From: Heloderma charlesbogerti
Lineage: Eukaryota; Chordata; Lepidosauria; Squamata; Helodermatidae
Reading direction: 5' to 3'
Assembly (NCBI GenBank): GCA_026122225.1
Contig: JANEZZ010002761.1
Coordinates: 1-64,000 of the forward strand
DNA: 64,000 nucleotides
The translations under genes and the position numbers were made by a program. Below, one piece after another: positions 1 to 10,222 of the stretch; position 1 is the stretch's first letter; the number at the start of each line of letters is the position of its first letter. The notes beneath the pieces were generated by a model. It was not told the DNA's origin, ran no database searches, and saw only the letters and a program-made list of their open reading frames with translations.

Positions 1-154
1 GTTTGGTCGATGGTGTTGTGGTTTAGTTTATTTCTAATATTTTATTTGTTAATTTTTAATTATATACGAATTTTTATTACTATTTTTACATTTATATATT
101 GTTCATTCTTTATTTATATATTGTATGCCTCAACTTGAGTTTTTTGTAATTTTT

Positions 155-155
<1 letters not shown>
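1..155. other. AT-rich anonymous sequence
   Basis: Strongly A/T-rich, with many TTTAT and TATAT runs and no reading frame or recognised repeat. It ends directly at a poly-C run, beyond which BovB homology starts. Confidence 0.5.

Positions 156-188
<33 letters not shown>
156..188. repeat. Poly-C homopolymer (33 bases)
   Basis: An uninterrupted run of 33 C lies exactly at the junction between AT-rich DNA and the truncated BovB. Such a long C homopolymer is rare in vertebrate DNA. It may be a true simple repeat or a long-read/assembly artefact. Confidence 0.9.
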
Positions 189-192
<4 letters not shown>

Positions 193-2530
193 AAGCAGGA
201 CAAAGGCTAATCGAGTTTTGCCAAGAGAACACGCTGATCATAGCAAACACTCTTTTCCAACAGCACAAGAGGTGACTCTACACATGGACATCACCAGATG
301 GTCAATATCGAAACCAGATTGATTATGTCCTTTGCAGCCAAAGATGGAGAAGCTCTATACAGTCAGTAAAAACAAGACCCGGAGCTGACTGTGGCTCAGA
401 TCATGAGCTGCTTCTTGCAAAATTTCGGCTTAAATAGAAGAACATAGGGAAAACCATTAAACCATTCAGGTATGACCTAAATCATATCCCTTATGAATAT
501 ACAGTGGAGGTGACAAATAGATTTAAGGGATTAGACCTGATAGACAGAGTGCCTGAGGAACTATGGACGGAGGTCCATAACATTGTTCAGGAGGCAGCAA
601 CTCAATCCATCCCAAAGAAAAAGAAATGCAAGAAAGCAAAGTGGCTGTCTGAGGAGGCTTTACAAGTAGCTGAGGAAAGAAGGGAAGTGAAGAGCAAGGG
701 AGAAAGGGGAAGATATATCCAACTGAATGCAGAGTTCCAGAGAATAGCAAGGAGAGACAAGAAGGCCTTCTTAAATGAACAATGCAAGGAAATCGAGGAA
801 AACAACAGAATGGGGAAGACTAGAGATCTCTTCAAGAAAATCGGAGATCTCAAGGGAACATTTTGTGCACAGACGGGAATGATAAAGGACAAAGAAGGCA
901 GGGACCTCACAGAAGCAGATGAAATTAAGAAGAGGTGGAAAGAAGACACAGAAGGACTATACAAGAAAGATCTGAATGTCCCTGATAGCCATGACAGTGC
1001 GGTCACTGAACTTGAGCCGGACATCCTCGAGGGTGAAGTCAAATGGGCCTTAGGAAGCATTACTAATAACAATGCTAGCGGAGATGACAGTATTCCAGTT
1101 GAGCTATTTAAAATCCTAAGAGATGATGCTGTTAAAGTGCTGCACTCAATATGGCAACAAATTTGGAACACTCAACAATGGCCACAAGACTGGAAAAGGT
1201 CAGTTTACATTCCAATTCCAAAGAAGGGCAACGCCAAAGAGTGTTCAAACTACCGCACAATTGCGCTCATTTCACATGCCAGCAAGGTGATGCTCAAAAT
1301 CCTACAAGCTAGGCTTCAGCAGTATGCGAACCAAGAACTACCAGAAGTACAAGCTGGGGGTTTCGAAGAGGCAGAGGAACTAGAGATCAAATCACCATCT
1401 TTCGCTGGATCATGGAGAAAGCAAGAGAATTCCAGAAAAACGTCTATTTCTGCTTCATTGACTACATTAAAGCCTTTGATTGTGTGGATCACAACGAACT
1501 GTGGCAAATTCTGAAAGAGATGGGGGTACCAGACCACCTTACCTGTCTCCTGAGAAACCTGTACGAGGGTCAAGAAGCAACAGTAAGAACCAGACATGGA
1601 ACAACCGACTGGTTCCAAATTGGGAAAGGAGTACGACAAGGCTGCATATTGTCGCCCTGCTTATTTAACTTATATGCAGAGTACATCATGAGAAACGCCG
1701 GGTTGGGTGAATCACAGGTCGGAATTAAGATTGCCGGGAGAATTATCAACAACCTCAGATACGCAGATGATACCACCCTAATGGCAGAAAGCAAAGAGGA
1801 TCTAAAGAGCCTCTTGTTGAGGGTGAAAGAGGAGAGTGCAAAAGCTGGTTTGAAACTCAACATTAAAAAAACGAAGATCATGGCATCTGGCCCCATCACT
1901 TCCTGGCATATGGAAGGGGAAGAAATGGAAGCAGTGACAGATTTTATTTTCTTGGGCTCCAAGATCACCACAGACGGTGACTGTAGCCATGAAATTAAAA
2001 GACGCTTGCTCCTTGGGAGGAAAGCTATGGCAAACCTAGACAGCATAGTAAGAAGCAGAGACATCACCTTGCCGACAAAGGTCCGTCTAATCAAAGCTAT
2101 GGTTTTCCCAGTAGTAACGTATGGCTGTGAGAGCTGGACTATAAGGAAGGCTGAGCGCCGAAGAATTGATGCTTTCGAACTGTGGTGCTGGGGAAGACTC
2201 TTACGAGTCCCCTGGACTGCAAGGAGGTTAAACCAGTCCATACTAAAGGAAATCAACCCTGAGTGCTCATTGGAAGGACAGATACTGAAGATGAAGCTCA
2301 AATATTTTGGCCACCTAATGCGAAGAGAAAACTCTCTGGAAAAGACCCTGATGCTGGAAAAGACTGAAGGCAAAAGGAGAAGGGGACGGCAGAGGATGAG
2401 ATGGCTAGATAGCATCACTGATGCAATGCATATGGAATTGAGCACGCTCCGGGAGAGAACGCAGGACAGGAAGGCCTGGCGTGCTATGGTCCATGGGGTC
2501 ACGAAGAGTCGGACACAACTGAACGACTGA
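189..2530 (+). pseudogene. BovB endonuclease/reverse transcriptase, broken
   Basis: The surviving reading frame covers the end of the endonuclease (the TWTSPDG-like region and SDHELL) and the whole reverse transcriptase. A CGA-to-TGA stop lies near 273-275, a TAG at 435-437 and a two-base GG insertion near 1356-1360. The insertion shifts the frame between the pieces at 504-1514 and 1412-2530. The second piece keeps the RT motifs FIDYIKAFD, GVRQGCILSPCLFNLY and RYADDTTLMAES and the C-terminal domain up to the normal end. In a functional element this protein nicks the target and copies the RNA into the nick. This copy cannot make a continuous protein. Confidence 0.95.
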
Positions 2531-2544
2531 AGAACAACAACAAA
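189..2544 (+). mobile_element. RTE-BovB LINE, 5'-truncated copy 1
   Basis: Homology to the full-length BovB at 7006-10222 begins just after the poly-C run (equivalent to about 7862) and runs to the 3' end, where the typical GACTGA...ACAACAACA tail is present. The copy therefore lacks the 5'UTR and the first half of the endonuclease, as expected for 5' truncation during target-primed reverse transcription. Sequence similarity to the 7-10 kb copy is visibly high, with scattered substitutions, so this is a fairly young but inactive copy. Confidence 0.95.
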
Positions 2545-2545
2545 C

Positions 2546-2860
2546 ATGCTCAATTCTGCCTCCTGTGGAATTATTTTCAAATAATAGCCATGGCAAAATA
2601 ATGCTGTTAGCTTTTTGTTGTTTTTTTGCTAACATGTACAGAACTGGCTACATAGCCATAGCTCCCAAACAGCAATAATGGAGGTAATTATAATCAGGTT
2701 TCGGGGATATGTATGTCAGCAATGACATTCAGTGATCAACCCCCCTGCCGGTTTAAGACCAGAGTTAAGGCTATCTCAAGTGGGCTCAAGTTCAACAAAG
2801 CCAGAATATTAGAAGCTAAGGTTGATGCCCTTAACACAGCCTTCCCCAGCCTTACACCCT
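2546..2860. other. No recognised feature
   Basis: Flanking DNA after the BovB tail. I see no conserved reading frame, tandem array or recognisable element. Confidence 0.4.
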
Positions 2861-2861
2861 C

Positions 2862-2975
2862 CAGATGTTTTGGACTTCTACTCCCATCAGCTCTAGCCAG
2901 CATGGCCAATTGTCAGGAATGTTAGGAGTTGTTGTCCAAAACATTTGGAGAGCACCAGGTTGGTGAAGACTGCAT
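2862..2975. repeat. Palindromic interspersed repeat, copy 1
   Basis: The left arm contains CCCTCCAGATGTTTTGGACT followed by ACTCCCATCAGC. The right arm carries the complement (GGAGTTGTTGTCCAAAACAT, then TTGGAGAGCACCAGGTTGG). The arms fold on each other over most of the element. Related copies lie at 3198-3275, 23118-23225 and 43917-44045. It resembles a widespread reptile fold-back repeat; the superfamily is not determined here. Confidence 0.75.
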
Positions 2976-3197
2976 TATCAGATGTGCCCAGTGATCAGTA
3001 ATGATGTTGTGTGATGTAATAAATTGTGCTTTCTTACAACTTACCCTCCATGCATCCACAGTTTTCCCTGGTCTTTCAGATCCAAATCCAGATAGGAAGG
3101 ATGGAGTGCCTGGGACAACCATTGGAGTACCTGGGACCACCAATAGGGATAATGGAGTGCCCCATGTTGTCCTCATCCTGTATTACCATATGATGCA

Positions 3198-3275
3198 TCT
3201 GGTGCCCTCCAGATGTGTTAAACTACAACTGCCATCACTCCCAGGCAGCATGGCTGATGTTGGCCAATGTACTAG
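3198..3275. repeat. Palindromic interspersed repeat, copy 2 (partial)
   Basis: Begins TGGTGCCCTCCAGATGTGTT, followed by ACTACAACTGCCATCA, and includes CAGCATGGCTGATG. It matches the left half of the fold-back repeat at 2862-2975; the right arm is missing or degraded. Confidence 0.7.
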
Positions 3276-3890
3276 ACAGTAAGTCCCAGTAAAAGAAAAA
3301 TAATTTACTTCTGATTAAGAAAATGTGCTCTAGGAACATGCCCAGCCCAGGGCTGGACATCGACTTGACTAGACTGAGCCACTTAAACCCTAATTAAAAA
3401 TCAAACACTGAGCTAATCTCAAAGAAATTTAGTCTGTTTACTGGCTATTCACAGAATCCAATTCATCCAACCATTCCCAGATCTTTTTTCTCCTAACCCT
3501 TAGACCTCAGCAAAAAAAGTTAATTTTTACAATGAGAATACTCCTGTGTCAGTATAATCATGATAGTTTATTTAAAATACCAAAGAAGGAAGCTAGCAAG
3601 TCAACAGATGCAGTTTCCTGTCTCTTTTTGGAATGTACTACATTCCAATTTTACTAGCTCCCTGTTAGAATGCTTGGGAACTCTACCGGACATGCTCAAC
3701 TTAAAGTAATAATTATGATGAAGTAACTATAAGCAGGGGACAAAAACAAATGCTCCAGTTATCAGCACATCAAACTCATTCTAACTGTTTTATTATTAGT
3801 TCTTGTCCCTCCTGTCTTCCTCAAGGAAACCCCTCAAGTCAGCTTACATGATTGTCATAGTCTCCCTGTTTATATTCAAAACTGTGGTGC
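3276..3890. other. No recognised feature
   Basis: Unremarkable A/T-leaning sequence with no sustained frame and no repeat I can name. Confidence 0.4.
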
Positions 3891-3892
3891 AG

Positions 3893-4028
3893 GAGAGGCT
3901 GAGAGAGAGAGAGAGAGAGAGAGAGTAACTGGCCTAAGTTCATCCAGTGACCTTCATAGCTGAGCAGAGATTTGAATCCTGGTCTCAACGGATCCAAATT
4001 CAGCACTCTACCCACTACACTACACTAG
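3893..4028 (+). repeat. MIR-like SINE with internal (GA)n
   Basis: After a (GA)n run near 3899-3926, the sequence reads GTAACTGGCCTAAGTTCATC, then a GAGCAGAGATTTGAATCCTG block and a CTCTACCCACTACACTACAC block. This order (gtgactggcc, gatttgaa-cc-gg, ccactacacta) is typical of the MIR/CORE-SINE and L2-related SINE body of amniotes. The tRNA-like head is not clear, so this is probably a 5'-truncated copy. Confidence 0.7.
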
Positions 4029-4029
4029 T

Positions 4030-4553
4030 TTTCACTTTTTAAAATGGATCATTTGTCTGTTTGCAACTGATTATAAAGCAATCTCTGTACAGAAGACTCT
4101 ATAAATTCTCTCTGGTCTTTCTGTTGTCCTCTTTCTGTTTACTTCACTTTCTCCTTTATTCTTCTCTCTCTTCAATCACTTCTCCCCAAAGACAGACTAG
4201 ACACATGCCTAGAGGGATAAGTTGGAGGGAGTGACAACAGAGCTGCCCCTCTTGCTGTTCTTGGTCCTGTTTTTCCCATGCCCCTTTCTGAAGGCAGGAG
4301 GTCAGTGCAAGGCCCTGATCCCTGCACATTCTTTCCTCACCGTGCAGAAAGGAATAGCATGGATTGGGGTCCTCATGCTGCATTTCTGCCTTCAGAAAGG
4401 TAGTGTGAGGCCCCGATCTCTGTGCTTCTCCCACCTGTGCATTCCATGCCCCCTTTCCCTGAGAGGTGACATTCCACAATTAAAGGAAAGGACACATAGA
4501 ATTGACTAGGTGGTTCCTTCTGCAAACATTGGAGTACTGGAAGTATTCTCTAG
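4030..4553. other. No recognised feature
   Basis: Mixed sequence with two loosely similar blocks (around 4300 and 4400, each with AAGG followed by a cCCTGATCCCTG-like or CCCCGATCTCTG-like stretch). This suggests an old internal duplication. No gene is supported. Confidence 0.35.
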
Positions 4554-4965
4554 TAGGGATGTATGAGAAATTGTTTAAGTTCATTTATGACCAGAATTGA
4601 CCCTGTTTGCACCTCCCAAATACAAATATTGAGTACAATCTGTAGTCAAAACTTGCAAATTCCCAAATCTGCCATGTTGTTTGTCGGGAAAAAATGCATT
4701 TGAAAAATGCAAACATTGGAAAAATACACATTAAAATGCGTACTTTTTAGAAAAGTGTGCACAGACATTCTTTAATCAATGATAGAAGACAGCATACTTT
4801 GAATGCACACCCAAGTACATATCCAAGTATGCACCTAAGTACTTTGTGATTGCCACATAAAAAAAAAAGAAAAGAAAAAAGCTCACAATCCGAGTCAGTC
4901 CGAACTTCATGGTGGAACTCAAAGAACTGCAACAAGTTCAACTTTTGCTGATTTCCACATCCCTC
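4554..4965. mobile_element. Possible old hAT-like non-autonomous element
   Basis: The left end is TAGGGATGT and the right end is ACATCCCTC, an inverted match to the termini of the hAT-like family described at 12702, 20822, 44767 and 54617. The flanking 8-mers match only weakly (about 5 of 8), and the interior lacks the palindromes of the other copies. It could be an older relative or a chance match. Confidence 0.35.
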
Positions 4966-5730
4966 CACTCCAGCTTCAGAATGAAACAAATAGGGATTTT
5001 GGAGAAATCTGTTTTGGGGGTGGAGTTCAATGAATTTCCTAGGCTCAACCCCCCCCCCCGACTTTGTCTCGTTTCCTGCTGCAGCACCCTAATATATCTG
5101 CAGCAAGTCGGGCCAGTTCATAGATTTTCCAGGAATTTTGCACATGGGGGCGGGGAGGTTCTGCATTTTATGCAAAGTTCTGAGCAATCTGTGCAAGTTA
5201 TGGACACGTTTGCACAAATTATGGCTGAATTTGCACAAAGTCCAGAACCTTTCCCCATAATACATGTGCAAAAAAGTTCCCAGAGTTTGGCAAACAACTT
5301 GCAGCTTGGCTCGTGGATGCAAAGCAAGTCATACATGCGGAGAAAATCTTAACCCAAAAAAGAGCTGGATTTCCCAGCAACAGACATCCTTAGAAATAGA
5401 GCATGCCCTGTGTAACTTTACCAGCAGTTGCTGTCATAAGCTTTCATGGGTCATAAAAGCCTTAACATTGAATTATTGCTTAGAACATCGCCAAACTAAT
5501 GAAGGAGTTGCAAAACACTTTTGCCATTATATGTCTCAAAATCATATTGATTATAAAAATGAACCCCATTGAGTTAATAACTTGAAACTTCCATAATCTG
5601 CTTGATCAGAAATACGAATGTCACAAGTGTCAAAGTGATCTGATGCAAATTGCCACAGATACAGTGAATTAAGAAGTGCTGAAAACTGACACATTTGAAC
5701 AGGTGGATTCAGCAGTTCTTTATTTGGCAA
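4966..5730. other. No recognised feature
   Basis: Contains a short C-run near 5050-5059 and degenerate TTTGCACAAA/TGTGCAAA motifs at 5160-5275. The reading frames here are short and show no family signature. Confidence 0.35.
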
Positions 5731-5734
5731 CCTT

Positions 5735-6045
5735 GGGTGGGATCCAAGGGGGCATTTATGCCCCCACCAATTCCTTTCCACCCTGCCAATTCCCTTCTGC
5801 AAGCAGTGGATCCCACCAATTCTGCATGGGAAGCTCCGAAATGAGCAGAAACGCTCATTTCTGGAAGGAGGTAGGTTGGTGGAGCTCCCTTATGCGACCT
5901 GCCCCCTTCCAGAAACATTTCCATACATTTTGGGTTGCCCCTGGAAGTGCTAAATTGCCATTGTGCAAGAGTTGGGGACCGCCTGCACAACAGAATTGGC
6001 AGGGTGGAAGAGAATCGGCGGGGGTAGAAGTGCCTTGTTGAATTC
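5735..6045. repeat. Fold-back element, family A
   Basis: Inverted arms meet near 5880-5910. The left arm contains GAAATGAGCAGAAACGCTCA followed by TTTCTGGAAGGAGG, and the right arm GACCTGCCCCCTTCCAGAAA followed by CATTTCC. The same TTTCTGGAAGG / CCTTCCAGAAA core is at the centre of the fold-back at 43187-43525, so the two probably belong to one family. No coding capacity. Confidence 0.55.
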
Positions 6046-6454
6046 TGCCTATTGCTACAAATGGAATCAGAAAAAAATGAGAGGCTTGACTACAGGAATT
6101 TAAATGCTCTCTTTTCCCCTTCTGGCATTTTACAAGAGCCCCAATATAGCAATCCCTACCAGCATGGCTGGCCTTCTCATGAGACAGGGAGAATTCCTGG
6201 CCTCGGTTAGCAGAGCAGGAGGAGCGGCAAATTGCACACTCTCCTCCACCTGGAGGACCTGCTGCTGATAGATGCCGCCCACCCGCCCACCCCATCCCTA
6301 CCTCCTTGCTGCTACTGCCGCTGCTGCCATCTACTCTGAGGATCCTCTAGAGTGAGCTGCAGGCAGGTGGGTGGGCGGGTGAGTGAGTGAGTTGTCTGAA
6401 AAACTGTGTCAGCTGGAAAAGCAGCTGGCGTGGTTCTTCTGAGAACTGTCCAGG

Positions 6455-6600
6455 TCCAATGCCTGGCTCTGAGGGATCCTTCCTCAGAACCAGGCATTGT
6501 GGGAGGGGTATCCCTGGTGATCACCCTAGGCACAGGTGATCTCCAGGGACACCTCTCCCACAATGCCTGGCTCTAAAGAAGGAGCCCTCAGAGGCAGGCA
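6455..6600. repeat. Perfectly nested palindrome
   Basis: CCAGGCATTGTGGGAGGG, then a CCCTGGTGATCACC stem, is mirrored by GGTGATCTCCAGGG and CTCTCCCACAATGCCTGG about 40 bases later. The inverted arms of about 40 bp are nearly perfect, and further partial copies of AATGCCTGGCTCT flank them. It is probably the core of a fold-back non-autonomous DNA element. Confidence 0.6.
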
Positions 6601-6809
6601 TTTGCATAGCTGGCTCTCTGAAGAGCCAGCCACTTTTCCAACCAACATGCCTCTCCAGAGACTGGCAGTAGGGTGGTCGATATGGCAAGATGTGGTGCCA
6701 AAGGGGTGAATGGGCAGGGCAGAGTGCAGTGGGAGGGAAGGAGACCAGTGGGCAGACTGTGGGTGGGGAGGAAGGGAGTTGTATGCAGCAGAAGCAGCAG
6801 CGATGGCAG

Positions 6810-7005
6810 ATCAAGACCTAAACAAGGAAGAATTTTTAAAAAGCCGTTGGGAGACAAGGATAGCTTTAGGAATTAGTGAAAAAGAATAGAAAATAGTTTT
6901 CACGAGAGGAATGACCAATTCAATCTGTGTCAATTTAAAAGAGATTATATGGATTTATTGATGCTATCTAACACCTAATAGATTTAATAAAATATATAAA
7001 AAGGA
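6810..7005 (+). mobile_element. L1-clade LINE ORF2 remnant, left part
   Basis: One frame reads through this stretch with two stops and encodes an ORF2 C-terminal region: a DLNKEEFLKSRWE-like segment, then LKEIIWIY and YLTPNRFNKIYKK. The LTP-R-NKIY pattern just before a CCHC knuckle is characteristic of vertebrate L1/Tx1-type ORF2. The frame is cut by the BovB insertion at about 7006 and resumes at 10233. Confidence 0.8.
6996..7005. repeat. Left target-site duplication of BovB copy 2
   Basis: ATAAAAAGGA here is repeated exactly at 10223-10232, directly after the BovB ACA-rich tail. This marks both boundaries of the insertion. Confidence 0.9.
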
Positions 7006-10000
7006 TCACTGCCTTGTTGTGGCGAAGGGGCTTGCGTAACTCAGTGAAGCCATAAGCTATGCCGTGCAGGGCCACCCAAGACGGACAGGTCATGGCAGAG
7101 AGTTCTGACAAAATGTGGTCCGCTGGAGAAGGAAATGGCAACCCACTCCAGTATTCTTGCCAAGAAAACCCCATGGAAAGTATCACAAGGCTAAAAGATA
7201 TGACGCCGGAAGATGAGCCCCTCAGGTCGGAAGGTGTCCAATATGCTACTGGGGAAGAGCAGAGGGTATTTCCAAGTAGCGCCAGAAAGAGTGAAGCGGC
7301 TGGGCCAAAGCCGAAAGGACACTCAGCTGTGGATGTGTCTGGTGGTGAAAAGAAAATCCGATGCTGTAAAGAACAATATTGTTTAGGAACCTGGAATGTC
7401 AGATCAATGAATCAAGGTAAGCTGGAGGTGGTCAAACATGAGATGGCAAGATTGAACATCGACATCTTGGGAATCAGCGAACTAAAATGGACAGGCATGG
7501 GCGAATTTAATTCAGGTGACCATCATATCTACTATTGTGGGCAAGAATCCCTTAGAAGAAATGGAGTAGCACTCATAGTCAACAAAAGGGTGGGAAAAGC
7601 AGTACTGGGGTACAATCTTAAAAATGATAGAATGATCTCAGTACGAATCCAAGGCAAACCATTCAACATCACAGTAATTCAAGTCTATGCCCCAACCACT
7701 GAGGCCGAAGAAGCTGAGGTTGATCGGTTCTATGAAGACCTACAACACCTTCTAGAACTAACACCAAAAAAAGATGTCCTCTTCATCATAGGGGATTGGA
7801 ATGCTAAAGTAGGAAGTCAAGAAATCACCGGGATAACAGGCAGGCATGGCCTTGGTGTACAAAATGAAGCAGGACAAAAGCTAATAGAGTTTTGCCAAGA
7901 GAACATGCTGATCATAGCAAACACTCTTTTCCAACAGCACAAGAGGCGACTCTACACATGGACGTCACCAGATGGTCAATATCGAAATCAGATTGATTAT
8001 GTCCTTTGCAGCCAAAGATGGAGAAGCTCCATACAGTCAGTAAAAACAAGACCTGGAGCTGACTGTGGCTCAGATCATGAGCTGCTTCTTGCAAAATTTC
8101 GGCTTAAATTGAAGAACGTCGGGAAAACCACTAAACCATTCAGGTATGACCTCAATCATATCCCTGATGAATATACAGTGGAGGTGAGGAATAGATTTCA
8201 GGGATTAGACCTGATAGACAGAGTGCCTGAGGAACTATGGACGGAGGTCCGTAACATTGTTCAGGAGGCAGCAACTCAATCCATCCCAAAGAAAAAGAAA
8301 TGCAAGAAAGCAAAGTGGCTGTCTGAGGAGGCTTTACAAGTAGCTCACGAAAGAAGGGAAGCGAAAAGCAAGGGAGAAAGGGGAAGATATACCCAACTGA
8401 ATGCAGAGTTCCAGAGAATAGCAAGGAGAGACAAGAAGGCCTTCTTAAATGAACAATGCAAAGAAATCGAGGAAAACAACAGAATGGGAAAGACTAGAGA
8501 TCTCTTCAAGAAAATTGGAGATCTCAAGGGAACGTTTTGTGCAAAGACGGGCATGATAAAGGACAAAGAAGGCAGGGACCTAACAGAAGCAGATGAGATT
8601 AAGAAGAGGTGGCAAGAATACACAGAAGAACTATACAGGAAAGATCTGAATGTCCCTGATAGCCATGATAGTGCGGTCACTGAACTTGAGCCGGACATCC
8701 TCGAGAGTGAAGTCAAGTGGGCCTTAGGAAGCATTAGTAACAACAAAGCTAGCGGAGATGACAGTATTCCAGCCGAGCTATTTCAAATCCTAAAAGATGA
8801 TGCTGTTAAAGTGCTGCATTCAATATGCCAACAAATCTGGAACACTCAACAGTGGCCACAAGACTGGAAAAGGTCAGTTTACATTCCAATTCCAAAGAAG
8901 GGCAACGCCAAAGAGTGTTCAAACTACCGCACAGTTGCGCTCATTTCACATGCCAGCAAGGTGATGCTCAAAATCCTACAAGCTAGGCTTCAGCAGTATG
9001 CGAACCAAGAACTACCGGAAGTACAAGCTGGGTTTAGAAGAGGCAGAGGAACTAGAGATCAAATCGCCAACATTCGCTGCATCATGGAGAAAGCAAGAGA
9101 ATTCCAGAAAAACGTCTATTTCTGCTTCATTGACTACGCTAAAGCCTTTGATTGTGTGGATCACAACAAACTGTGGCAAATTCTTAAAGTGATGGGAGTA
9201 CCAGACCACCTTACCTGTCTCCTGAGAAACCTGTACAAGGGTCAAGAAGCAACAGTAAGAACCAGACATGGAACAACCGATTGGTTCAAAATTGGGAAAG
9301 GAGTACGACAAGGCTGCATATTGTCACCCTGCTTATTTAATTTATATGCAGAGTACATCATGAGAAATGCCGGGTTGGATGAATCAGAGGTCGGAATTAA
9401 GATTGCTGGGAGAATTATCAACAACCTCCGATACGCAGACGATACCACCCTAATGGCAGAAAGCGAAGAGGATCTAAAGAGCCTCTTGTTGAGGGTGAAA
9501 GAGGAGAGTGCAAAAGCTGGTTTGAAACTCAACATTAAAAAAACGAAGATCATGGCATCTGGCCCCATCACTTCCTGGCATATAGAAGGGGAAGAAATGG
9601 AAGCAGTGACAGATTTTACTTTTTTGGGCTCCAAGATCACCGCAGACGGTGACTGTAGCCATGAAATTAAAAGACGCTTGCTCCTTGGGAGGAAAGCTAT
9701 GGCCAACCTAGACAGCATAGTAAGAAGCAGAGACATCACCTTGCCGACAAAGGTCCGTCTAATCAAAGCTATGGTTTTCCCAGTAGTAATGTATGGCTGT
9801 GAGAGCTGGACTATAAGGAAGGCTGAGCGCCGAAGAATTGATGCTTTCGAACTGTGGTGCTGGAGAAGACTCTTACGAGTCCCCTGGACTGCAAGGAGGT
9901 CCAATCAGTCCATCCTAAAGGAAATCAACCCTGACTGCTCACTGGAAGGACAAATACTGAAGCTGAAGCTCCAATATTTTGGCCACCTAATGCGAAGAGA

Positions 10001-10222
10001 AAACTCCCTGGAAAAGACCCTGATGCTGGGAAAGACTGAAGGCAAAAGGAGAAGGGGACGGCAGAGGATGAGATGGCTAGATAGCATCACGGATGCAATG
10101 AATATGAACTTGAGCACGCTCCGGGAGAGAGTGCAGGACAGGAAGGCCTGGCGTGCTATGGTCCATGGGGTCACGAAGAGTCGGACACGACTGAACGACT
10201 GAACAACAACAACAACAACAAC
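7006..10222 (+). mobile_element. RTE-BovB LINE, full-length copy 2
   Basis: The element starts at TCACTGCCTTGTTGTGGC, has a short 5'UTR, one long ORF and a very short 3'UTR ending in (ACA)n. It is flanked by identical 10-bp TSDs and is about 3.2 kb long, as expected for full-length BovB. The 5' region includes a GGAGAAGGAAATGGCAACCC block and the 3' end a GGTCACGAAGAGTCGGACAC block. Both are known to be shared with ruminant Bov-A SINEs, which derive from BovB. Confidence 0.97.
7059..10202 (+). CDS. BovB endonuclease-reverse transcriptase, intact ORF
   Basis: A 1047-residue uninterrupted polyprotein. The apurinic-type endonuclease lies at about residues 108-345, with LGTWNVRS, ISELKWTG, QVYAPTT, GDWNAKVG and the closing SDHELL all present. 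A charged linker follows, then the reverse transcriptase at about 590-830 with IPIPKKGNAKECSNYR, FIDYAKAFDCVDHN, GVRQGCILSPCLFNLY and the catalytic RYADDTTL near residue 791. The C-terminal domain includes FELWCWRRLLRVPWTARRSN and a basic KRRRGRQRMRWLD stretch. The protein nicks genomic DNA and reverse-transcribes its own RNA at the nick. I see no missing catalytic motif. The first ATG is used here; the native start could lie further in, because residues 1-100 resemble translated 5'UTR. Confidence 0.93.
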   Translation: MPCRATQDGQVMAESSDKMWSAGEGNGNPLQYSCQENPMESITRLKDMTPEDEPLRSEGVQYATGEEQRVFPSSARKSEAAGPKPKGHSAVDVSGGEKKIRCCKEQYCLGTWNVRSMNQGKLEVVKHEMARLNIDILGISELKWTGMGEFNSGDHHIYYCGQESLRRNGVALIVNKRVGKAVLGYNLKNDRMISVRIQGKPFNITVIQVYAPTTEAEEAEVDRFYEDLQHLLELTPKKDVLFIIGDWNAKVGSQEITGITGRHGLGVQNEAGQKLIEFCQENMLIIANTLFQQHKRRLYTWTSPDGQYRNQIDYVLCSQRWRSSIQSVKTRPGADCGSDHELLLAKFRLKLKNVGKTTKPFRYDLNHIPDEYTVEVRNRFQGLDLIDRVPEELWTEVRNIVQEAATQSIPKKKKCKKAKWLSEEALQVAHERREAKSKGERGRYTQLNAEFQRIARRDKKAFLNEQCKEIEENNRMGKTRDLFKKIGDLKGTFCAKTGMIKDKEGRDLTEADEIKKRWQEYTEELYRKDLNVPDSHDSAVTELEPDILESEVKWALGSISNNKASGDDSIPAELFQILKDDAVKVLHSICQQIWNTQQWPQDWKRSVYIPIPKKGNAKECSNYRTVALISHASKVMLKILQARLQQYANQELPEVQAGFRRGRGTRDQIANIRCIMEKAREFQKNVYFCFIDYAKAFDCVDHNKLWQILKVMGVPDHLTCLLRNLYKGQEATVRTRHGTTDWFKIGKGVRQGCILSPCLFNLYAEYIMRNAGLDESEVGIKIAGRIINNLRYADDTTLMAESEEDLKSLLLRVKEESAKAGLKLNIKKTKIMASGPITSWHIEGEEMEAVTDFTFLGSKITADGDCSHEIKRRLLLGRKAMANLDSIVRSRDITLPTKVRLIKAMVFPVVMYGCESWTIRKAERRRIDAFELWCWRRLLRVPWTARRSNQSILKEINPDCSLEGQILKLKLQYFGHLMRRENSLEKTLMLGKTEGKRRRGRQRMRWLDSITDAMNMNLSTLRERVQDRKAWRAMVHGVTKSRTRLND

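Noticed and set aside
6968..7186. Minus-strand frame with a MGFSWQEYWSGLPFPSP-like start
   Set aside because: A well-known antisense shadow of the BovB/ruminant SINE 5' block, not a gene.
7006..10222. Ruminant contamination as the source of BovB
   Set aside because: The BovB is inserted with TSDs in an L1/Tx1-type remnant and the window also carries CR1 and squamate-type L2, so it is part of a sauropsid genome. A species-level check would still need external data.
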